From: Rhizobium sp. CCGE531
GTDB lineage: Bacteria > Pseudomonadota > Alphaproteobacteria > Rhizobiales > Rhizobiaceae
Direction of reading: 5' to 3'
DNA: 64,000 bases
Assembly (NCBI RefSeq): GCF_003627795.1
Contig: NZ_CP032684.1
Span: forward strand, 1,589,001 to 1,653,000
The notes under the pieces were generated by a model. It ran no database searches. It was not told where the DNA came from and worked only from the letters and a program-made list of their open reading frames with translations. The stretch's first letter is position 1; each line of letters opens with the position of its first letter. Below are positions 58,044 to 64,000 of the stretch, piece after piece. The position numbers and the translations under genes were made by a program.

Positions 58044-59666
58044 TCAGCTTTTCAAGCCTGGCGCCTCGTAGCCGGTGCGCTCCACATACTCAGTGTAGCC
58101 GCCGGTGTACTGGTGAATGCCGTCCGGCGTCAGCTCCAGCACGCGGTTGGAGAGTGCCCCGAGGAAATGCCGGTCGTGCGAGACGAACAGCATCGTGCCC
58201 TCATATTGCGACAGCGCCTCGATGAGCATCTCCTTGGTATCGAGATCGAGATGGTTAGTCGGCTCGTCCAGCACCAGCAGGTTCGGCGGATCGAAGAGCA
58301 TGATCGCCATGACAAGCCGCGCCTTCTCGCCGCCCGACAGGACCCGGCATTTCTTTTCGACATCGTCGCCGGAGAAACCGAAACAGCCGGCGAGCGCGCG
58401 GAGCGAACCTTGACCTGCCTGCGGAAAATCGTGTTCGAGCTGCTGAAACACGGTGCGCTCGCCATCCAGCAGATCCATGGCGTGCTGGGCGAAATATCCC
58501 ATCTTGACGCTTGCGCCGAGCGCGACGCTGCCTTCGTCCGGCTGCGTCGAACCCGCAACCAGCTTCAGCAGGGTGGATTTGCCGGCGCCGTTGATGCCCA
58601 TGATGCACCAGCGCTCGCGGCGGCGCACCATGAAGTCCAGTCCCTCATAGATGCTGCGGCTGCCATATTTTTTGTGCACGTTCTTCAGCACGGCAACGTC
58701 TTCGCCCGAGCGCGGTGCCGGCTGGAATTCGAAAGCAACGGTCTGGCGGCGTTTCGGCGGCTCGACGCGGTCGATCTTCTCCAGCTTCTTCACGCGGCTC
58801 TGTACCTGCGAGGCATGCGAGGCGCGGGCCTTGAAGCGCTCGATGAACTTGATTTCCTTGGCGAGCATCGCTTGCTGGCGCTCGAACTGCGCCTGCTGCT
58901 GCTTCTCGTTCTGAGCGCGCTGCTGCTCATAGAACTCGTAGTCGCCCGAATAGCTGGTCAGGTTACCGCCATCGATTTCGATGATCTTTGTGACGATGCG
59001 GTTCATGAACTCGCGGTCGTGCGAGGTCATCAGCAATGCACCTTCATAACCCTTCAGGAATGCTTCCAGCCAGATCAGGCTCTCGAGATCGAGATGGTTG
59101 CTCGGCTCGTCGAGCAGCATGACATCGGGGCGCATCAGCAGGATGCGGGCGAGCGCCACGCGCATCTTCCAGCCGCCGGAAAGCGCACCGACATCACCGT
59201 CCATCATCTCCTGACTGAAGCTCAGGCCCGCCAGAACTTCGCGGGCGCGGCCCTCCAGAGCATAGCCGTCGAGCTCCTCGTAGCGCGCCTGCACCTCGCC
59301 ATAGCGCTCGATGATCTCATCCATCCTATCGGCCTGATCCGGATCGCTCATCGCGGCTTCCAGCTCGCGAAGCTCGGCGGCAACCGCGCTGACCGGGCCT
59401 GCGCCCTCCATCACCTCGGAGACAGCACTGCGCCCCGCCATTTCGCCGACATCCTGATTGAAGTAACCGATGGTCACGCCCTTATCGACCGAAACTTGCC
59501 CTTCGTCGGGCAGCTCCCGTCCGGTGATCATCCGAAAAAGCGTCGTCTTGCCGGCACCATTGGGACCGACGAGCCCGATGCTCTCGCCCCTGTTGAGCGC
59601 GGCGGATGCCTCGATGAAGAGGATGCGATGGCTGTTCTGCTTACTGATATTTTCGATACGAATCAT
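58044..59666 (-). CDS. ABC-F family ATPase, YheS-like
   Basis: 540 aa with two ABC domains and no TM segment. First Walker A GPNGAGKTT at 34-42, signature LSGGW, second Walker A GINGAGKST, second signature LSGGEKARL, both with LLDEP Walker B. The inter-domain linker is charged (KEIKFIERFKARASHASQVQ). ABC-F proteins act on the ribosome's E site. Converges with the gene D stop, 18 bases away. Confidence 0.93.
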   Translation of the reverse strand: MIRIENISKQNSHRILFIEASAALNRGESIGLVGPNGAGKTTLFRMITGRELPDEGQVSVDKGVTIGYFNQDVGEMAGRSAVSEVMEGAGPVSAVAAELRELEAAMSDPDQADRMDEIIERYGEVQARYEELDGYALEGRAREVLAGLSFSQEMMDGDVGALSGGWKMRVALARILLMRPDVMLLDEPSNHLDLESLIWLEAFLKGYEGALLMTSHDREFMNRIVTKIIEIDGGNLTSYSGDYEFYEQQRAQNEKQQQAQFERQQAMLAKEIKFIERFKARASHASQVQSRVKKLEKIDRVEPPKRRQTVAFEFQPAPRSGEDVAVLKNVHKKYGSRSIYEGLDFMVRRRERWCIMGINGAGKSTLLKLVAGSTQPDEGSVALGASVKMGYFAQHAMDLLDGERTVFQQLEHDFPQAGQGSLRALAGCFGFSGDDVEKKCRVLSGGEKARLVMAIMLFDPPNLLVLDEPTNHLDLDTKEMLIEALSQYEGTMLFVSHDRHFLGALSNRVLELTPDGIHQYTGGYTEYVERTGYEAPGLKS

Positions 59667-59931
59667 GGTTACGCCAGGCCCAAGGAAAGTTTTTCGGGGG
59701 CCTTATGCCACGGGTTACTGTCTCTGTCGCAGGTTTTTGGGCAGGCGAGTGCAACATCTGCGATCTGGGTCGCGAATGCGCTGAGCCTTTTCCGATTCAA
59801 CTTCCTTTGAGGATGCGGTTTGCGCGTCCCAATACGTACAGCCCGGACTGTTTCCGGCCGGCATGCTCCTCAAGCCGTGGGGATAGTGTGCCCTCCGGTA
59901 TCGTGTCGAGTTGGCGACGTCTGAATCCGCG

Positions 59932-60378
59932 CTAGGTCACCGACTCATAAGATCGTAGCCAGATACGAATTGAGGCGAGCTGGATAGATGCGAGGAAGTT
60001 GTCGTCGCGTTTGTCATATCGTGTTGCGATGGCCCGGAAGTGTTTGAGTTTGTTGAAGAACCGCTCGACAGCGTTGCGTTGTTTGTAGAGCCGTGAGCTG
60101 AAGGCAGGAATATTGACCCTGTTTGGCATGGGACGGATACAGCCCCATGCTCCACGTGCTTTGAGGTCTTGTCGCAGCCTGTCGCTATCATAAGCGCGAT
60201 CAGCCAGAAGTATTTGACCGGGCCCGATGGTCGCAAACATATCGGTCGCCGAGCGTCCGTCATGGGCCTGTCCGGCTGTCAGCTTTAAGCGGATCGGTCG
60301 GCCATCGGCATCGACAAGAGCATGGATTTTGGTTGTCAGCCCGCCGCGCGAGCGACCCATGCAACCGGATCGCTCGTC
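59932..60378 (-). CDS. IS427-like transposase, ORFB part
   Basis: Continuation frame of the transposase after a -1 shift, 148 residues. Contains the second DDE residue (LLADRAYDSDRLRQDL) and the catalytic Glu (RNAVERFFNKLKHFRAIATRY). The TAG stop at 59932-59934 is made of the duplicated TA target plus one flanking base, so the stop codon depends on where the element inserted. Confidence 0.85.
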   Translation of the reverse strand, partial: DERSGCMGRSRGGLTTKIHALVDADGRPIRLKLTAGQAHDGRSATDMFATIGPGQILLADRAYDSDRLRQDLKARGAWGCIRPMPNRVNIPAFSSRLYKQRNAVERFFNKLKHFRAIATRYDKRDDNFLASIQLASIRIWLRSYESVT

Positions 60379-60701
60379 TTTTTTTGACCGTTGGCAGCAT
60401 GTTGGTGAACGCGGATCGACGAGCTGTCGATCATCTGGATGTCGCCATCGTAAGCTTCTGATATTGCATCGAGAATACGTGCCCAATGCCCCGCGTGACG
60501 CCATCGGTTAAAGCGGTTGACACAGGTCGTATAAGGGCCATAGCGCGCGGGAATATCCGCCCACGGCGCACCAGTTCTCAGCCGCCAGAAGATCCCATTC
60601 AATACGCGTCGGTCATCAACGCGGGCCTTACCACGAACCTTTGTCGGCAGAAGGGGTTCGATCACCGACCATTCGAAATCCGTCAAATCAAAGCGCGCCA
60701 T
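60336..60701 (-). CDS. IS427-like transposase, ORFA part
   Basis: ATG 60701 follows GGAGG. Reads ARFDLTDFEWSVIEPLLPTK, then WRLRTGAPWADIPARYGPYTTCVNRF and the first DDE aspartate in QMIDSSSIRVHQHAANG. Ribosomes that do not shift end at 60336 (121 aa). At the heptamer A AAA AAG (60384-60378) a -1 shift joins ORFB to give a 256-aa enzyme; this fits known members but was not tested. Confidence 0.9.
   Translation of the reverse strand: MARFDLTDFEWSVIEPLLPTKVRGKARVDDRRVLNGIFWRLRTGAPWADIPARYGPYTTCVNRFNRWRHAGHWARILDAISEAYDGDIQMIDSSSIRVHQHAANGQKKTSDPVAWVARAAG
60378..60384 (-). other. Slippery heptamer for -1 frameshift in transposase
   Basis: The plus-strand run of seven T (60379-60385) gives A-AAA-AAG in the ORFA frame on the minus strand, the classical simultaneous-slippage site. 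Frame continuity on both sides confirms the -1 direction. Confidence 0.8.
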
Positions 60702-61015
60702 CTCTGCCTCCAAGCCTGACAGACAGAGAATCACAAATCATTCAAATCCAAAACTATTTTATGGGTATGTGACCTAGAATCAAATAGGTAGAGCATGGTT
60801 TCGTAGCCAGCAGGCACGGGGAAAGCGTGGCGTCAGGGAGGGTGGCTATGGCGTTTTTTTGCGCGAGATCCCTGGAAGTTCGAGGGACTGTTCTTCAAAC
60901 GAGGATTTTTTCGTGATCGCGACGGATTTTTCGCTGCTCCATCGTTCAAGCAGCGAGCTCACCGGTTGACGCCTGATCGGATGAGCATGTTCAATCAAAG
61001 CGCGGTAACCATACG

Positions 61016-62179
61016 ATGCCGTCCATTTCCACCTATCTTAGCCGAATCTTATGCTCGGGCATGCAGCGGAGCTCCGGGAATTTAGCCTGCATCCTATTGT
61101 CCGGAGCAGCATTGATCGCCGCCGGCGGATCATCCGAGGCATGGTCTGCAAATGCGGTCTCCCGTCATGCGAAGCTCCATAAGCCGGTCAAGCAGATCGC
61201 GGATCAACGCCTGCTGATCGACACGCCGGATGGGAAGGGGGAGCTGCCCGTCTACGCCAATCATGCGGTCGACACGCCGACACCTCAGGTGACGAAGGTG
61301 CTGATCGTGATCCACGGCACGCTTAGAAACGCCGATGCCTATTATGCGACGGGGCAGAGACTGCTTGCAAAGGCGGGAGATCTCGCGAAAGGGACGATGG
61401 TTATCGCGCCGCAGTTTCTGATAAGGCCGGATGCCAAGGCATTCTCACTGTCGGCCCAGACGCTGGCCTGGACACAAAACGGGTGGAAAGGCGGAGAAGC
61501 CGCGCGCCAGCCCGCGCCGATCAGCTCCTTCTCCGCGCTCGATGCCTTGCTTCGGCATTTCGGGGATCGTCGCTTGTATCCTTCGCTGTCGACCATCGTC
61601 GTGATGGGGCATTCGGCGGGGGCGCAATTGGTGCAGCGCTACGCGGTGGTGGGGCGCGAGGCGGAAAGCCTGGCGAGCGCCGGCATCTCCGTTCGCTATC
61701 TTGTCGCCAATCCGTCGAGTTACCTCTATTTCGACAATGAGCGGCCAGCCTTGCCGGCGGATCAATCGGCGGCTTCCTGCCTGCGCGCAACGCAATGGCG
61801 ATATGGCCTGACCTCCGCACCGTCCTATGTGTCCTCGCAGGATCCGAAGGCTCTCGAAGCCAGATATGCCGCGCGCAACGTCGTCTATCTGCTGGGGGAG
61901 GCGGACACGAACCCATATACCCATTTCATCGATCGGTCCTGCGCTGCCATGGCGCAAGGGCCATACCGGCTTGCGCGAGGGTTGACCTACTTCGACTATA
62001 TGAAAAAGAGGCATCCGTCCGACCTCAATCAGAAGGTCGTCGAGGTACCTGGCGCGGGGCATGATGACGAGGCGATGCTCACGTCCGATTGCAGTATTTC
62101 GGTCTTGTTCGATCGACCGATCCCGCAATCCTGCCCGGTCGTCGCCGGAACGGCAAAAGGGGCCGGAGCGCAGCCGTAG
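61016..62179 (+). CDS. Secreted alpha/beta hydrolase
   Basis: 387 aa with a hydrophobic N-terminal signal (about 22-45, possible cleavage near AWSA). Fold marks: VLIVIHGTLRNADAYY (oxyanion strand), nucleophile elbow GHSAGA with Ser200, acid Asp297 (GEADTNPY) and His349 (PGAGHDDEAM), giving a complete triad. Substrate unknown; family resemblance is to esterases and poly-ester/peptide hydrolases. ATG at 61016 or the later ATG at 61061 could be used. Confidence 0.8.
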   Translation: MPSISTYLSRILCSGMQRSSGNLACILLSGAALIAAGGSSEAWSANAVSRHAKLHKPVKQIADQRLLIDTPDGKGELPVYANHAVDTPTPQVTKVLIVIHGTLRNADAYYATGQRLLAKAGDLAKGTMVIAPQFLIRPDAKAFSLSAQTLAWTQNGWKGGEAARQPAPISSFSALDALLRHFGDRRLYPSLSTIVVMGHSAGAQLVQRYAVVGREAESLASAGISVRYLVANPSSYLYFDNERPALPADQSAASCLRATQWRYGLTSAPSYVSSQDPKALEARYAARNVVYLLGEADTNPYTHFIDRSCAAMAQGPYRLARGLTYFDYMKKRHPSDLNQKVVEVPGAGHDDEAMLTSDCSISVLFDRPIPQSCPVVAGTAKGAGAQP

Positions 62180-62201
62180 CATTGTCCGAGCAGTCGATGC
62201 G

Positions 62202-63200
62202 TCAGCTGCGATATGCCGGTCGCGGGCGCCGGGATCGCGTTTTCCGGAGGATCGGTCGTTCTATGAACAGGTAACAAACGATGGCAAAAGCCAGCGAACC
62301 CAATGCGATGAACACGGGCTGTGCGCCGTGCGGCACCCCGATACGCAACAGCAGCGCCGTTACCATGACGGCCATGAGCACGTGCCAAACGTAAATGGAA
62401 TAGGAGGCATCCCCCAGAAAATGCAGGGAGGCCAGTTTGGGCACGCGCCGCTCCCGTTCTGCGAAAACAGCGCCCGATAACAGCAGCACCGCAGGGATGC
62501 CCCAACGAACCGCCCGGTCGACATGAGGCGCCAGGTCACTCGCCAGCAGCAGCACGAAGCCGGCAATCATCAGGCCGATGGCGGCGTAAAAGGGCAGCCG
62601 AAAATCCTGCTTCCACAAGTGTCCGATGATGATTCCGGCCGCGAATTCAAGAATGACCGGCTCCGTGAAAACACTGAGATAGCCAAGAGGCAGCAGATAA
62701 TGCGCAATGACGATGCTCACCAGAGCCGCCATCAGGAACCACAACCGCCTGAACGCCGGCAGGAGCAATGAAATGGAGAAGACGAGATAGAAGAACATCT
62801 CGTAGGACAAGGTCCAACCTTGCTCGACAACGGGATGCAGCGCTTCGTCCTTCAATACGGGCAGGAAAAGCAGCGAGCCGATCAAATTCTCGGCGCTCGC
62901 GTTCGTGTTGAAGAAGAACTGCGGTTTCAACACGGCTATGACGAATGTCGCCGCCGTCGCAATCCAATAAAGCGGCACTATTCTGATGAGCCGACGCAAC
63001 ATGAATTGCTGCGGCCCCACAGGTTTTCCCTCGGTCGTGACCCACATGATGAAGCCGCTGATGACGAAGAATATATCGACGCCCGCCGCCCCGATCTGGA
63101 ATCTAAGGCCGTACGCCTCGCTGATGTGGAAGCAGAGCACGGAGATCGCGGCGATGCCCCGCAGATATTGAATGCCTGTGATGTCGTTGCCGATTTTCAA
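62202..63200 (-). CDS. Acyltransferase-3 (OafA/ExoZ-like) membrane protein
   Basis: 332 aa from TTG 63200, chosen because GAGAGG lies seven bases upstream and GIQYLRGIAAISVLCFH (the family Arg/His motif) sits near the start. About ten TM helices; FFVISGFIM and SYSIYVWHVL are typical. Such proteins O-acetylate or O-succinylate exopolysaccharide or LPS sugars. A longer frame up to 63311 exists but its first 37 residues are not family-like. Converges with the hydrolase gene, 22 bases apart. Confidence 0.85.
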   Translation of the reverse strand: MKIGNDITGIQYLRGIAAISVLCFHISEAYGLRFQIGAAGVDIFFVISGFIMWVTTEGKPVGPQQFMLRRLIRIVPLYWIATAATFVIAVLKPQFFFNTNASAENLIGSLLFLPVLKDEALHPVVEQGWTLSYEMFFYLVFSISLLLPAFRRLWFLMAALVSIVIAHYLLPLGYLSVFTEPVILEFAAGIIIGHLWKQDFRLPFYAAIGLMIAGFVLLLASDLAPHVDRAVRWGIPAVLLLSGAVFAERERRVPKLASLHFLGDASYSIYVWHVLMAVMVTALLLRIGVPHGAQPVFIALGSLAFAIVCYLFIERPILRKTRSRRPRPAYRS

Positions 63201-63528
63201 AACGGTGCCTCTCACGCGACTGGAATGCCGCCGCCAAGACCTTGCAGGCCGATTTGGCGATAGGAATGAGTCGAAAGGCCGGACACTCACGCAGAATGGC
63301 TTGGAGGGCACGGCGGACCGAATGTCAGTCGGGACAATTTCAGTGAAAACGGATGATTTCCCGCCGATTTCATGTCAGAAATCAGGCATTTCGGTTTGGG
63401 CGCGGTCGCTGCAAATTCGGGATTCTAGCTAGGTACGGCTTTGCTGGGAGGGTATATGAATGAGTAGGTACCGACAGACCTAAAATAAATGTATTGGTTT
63501 GATATACCTGAAAGCATAACGGCGGTGC
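63201..63528. other. 328-base intergenic region, GC drop
   Basis: No gene is supported. GC content falls visibly from about 63430, and GGTATAT (63448) has a matching ATATACC about 50 bases on. No promoter or terminator could be assigned with confidence. Confidence 0.35.
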
Positions 63529-63918
63529 TTATGCATGAACACGCGGAAAGTCGCGAACATGTACTTTATCTTCTGCAGCCATTTCTAGCGCCGATAGATA
63601 GGCGTATTTTTGTTTTTCTTCAAACACCTGTTCGCCCAATGTTTGCGTGACTTCTTTTAAAACATCCACCAACTCGATGAAATCTGGGCAGTTAACTCCC
63701 AGCCGGTTGCGAAGTTTTCTTACATAAAAATTCTTGAATCCCTTGAGTTTAAAACCCACAAGAGAACGATCTTCCATCGAAAAAATTAGAGTTAAAATCG
63801 GATCTATTCTCCTATAGATTGTAGGAGAGGACATGCGCAAGTACTCAAGGCTATCTGAGTCTTCGTAATAGATAGCCACAGGTTCGTATTCCTTTAAAGC
63901 TACCAAATCTATTTTCAT
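63529..63918 (-). CDS. Hypothetical protein, 129 aa, AT-rich
   Basis: Soluble protein, MKIDLVALKEYEPVAIYYED then RIDPILTLIFSMEDRSLVGFKLKGFKNFYVRK, mixed alpha/beta with a helical C-terminal half. Its codons are much richer in A/T than those of the rest of the window, which suggests horizontal acquisition. It starts two bases after the stop of an upstream gene on the same strand, so the pair form an operon. No known family recognised. Confidence 0.6.
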   Translation of the reverse strand: MKIDLVALKEYEPVAIYYEDSDSLEYLRMSSPTIYRRIDPILTLIFSMEDRSLVGFKLKGFKNFYVRKLRNRLGVNCPDFIELVDVLKEVTQTLGEQVFEEKQKYAYLSALEMAAEDKVHVRDFPRVHA

Positions 63919-63920
63919 CG

Positions 63921-64000
63921 CTACGTATCCGCTTTTCTACCATAGACGGCGGCGATATCTTTGTTTGTGGTCAATGGGCAGTAGGCCACTTTCGTCGGCT
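63921..64000 (-). CDS. 3' end of an unidentified gene (partial)
   Basis: The minus-strand frame entering at base 64000 ends NKDIAAVYGRKADT and TAG at 63923-63921, two bases before the ATG of the 129-aa gene. The close spacing supports a two-gene operon. Only 26 residues are visible, so the product cannot be named. Confidence 0.45.
   Translation of the reverse strand, partial: PTKVAYCPLTTNKDIAAVYGRKADT

Larger units (their letters stand above)
59935..60774 (-). mobile_element. IS5-family (IS427 group) insertion sequence, 840 bp
   Basis: The ends GGTCAC...GTGACC are part of imperfect inverted repeats: left GGTCACCGACTCATAAG and right (reversed) GGTCACATACCCATAAA match at most positions. Each end is flanked by TA (59933-59934 and 60775-60776), the duplication expected for the IS427 group. 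One transposase in two frames fills the element. No internal deletion is visible, so it may be mobile. Confidence 0.9.

Noticed and set aside
58113..59810. 565-aa plus-strand frame over the ABC-F gene
   Set aside because: The ABC-F reading on the minus strand has all Walker motifs; this frame has none.
59705..59935. 76-aa frame between the ABC-F gene and the IS element
   Set aside because: Cys/Pro/Arg/Ser-rich, no ribosome-binding site, and it ends at the IS target site; not supported as a gene.

Overview
The window is a high-GC alphaproteobacterial chromosome segment and almost certainly comes from Rhizobium or a close relative in the Rhizobiaceae. The evidence is the ribosomal-protein sequences and gene order, with tRNA-Trp, secE, nusG, L11/L1, L10/L12, rpoBC, rpsL, rpsG, fusA, tuf, the S10 and spc clusters, secY, adk, rpsM, rpsK, rpoA and rplQ in one run. 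rpmJ and rpsD are absent from this run. The MsrPQ pair, the DUF1883 protein and the IS427-like element fit the same group. All calls come from reading the sequence; no database search was run.

Layout. Positions 1-3079 hold the end of an unknown gene, an NAD-dependent sugar epimerase/dehydratase and two overlapping glycosyltransferase-like genes, probably for surface polysaccharide. Positions 3279-35984 are the transcription/translation superoperon, all on the plus strand except one 98-aa hypothetical gene on the minus strand between rpoC and rpsL. Hairpins and terminators divide it at nusG/rplK, rplA/rplJ, rplL/rpoB, rpoB/rpoC, rpoC, tuf/rpsJ, rpsQ/rplN, rplO/secY, rpsM/rpsK, rpoA/rplQ and rplQ.

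From 36 kb the window becomes accessory and housekeeping mosaic. It contains a solitary IS200-type element directly after the rplQ terminator; a DUF2809 membrane protein; a MarR-FUSC-DUF1656-HlyD efflux operon; msrPQ for periplasmic methionine-sulfoxide repair, divergent from ilvD; an LprI-like exported protein; and an HtrA protease overlapping rarA. These are followed by small hypothetical genes, a DapA-like protein that has lost its catalytic Tyr and Lys, and a ketopantoate-reductase-like gene.

The most unusual block is 51.6-58.0 kb. A SARP/HilA-like regulator with TPR repeats precedes a tight four-gene operon. The operon encodes a four-TM coiled-coil protein, a membrane-anchored VWA-like protein, a four-TM coiled-coil protein with stator-like features, and an OmpA/MotB-like peptidoglycan-binding protein with an acidic residue in its TM helix. 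C and D resemble MotAB/ZorAB-type stators, but no flagellar or Zorya effector gene is next to them. This is the best candidate for an undescribed system.

The right end holds an ABC-F ATPase, a complete IS427-like element (frameshifted transposase, TA duplication), a secreted alpha/beta hydrolase, an acyltransferase-3 membrane protein, and an AT-richer tail with two unrecognised minus-strand genes that looks recently acquired.
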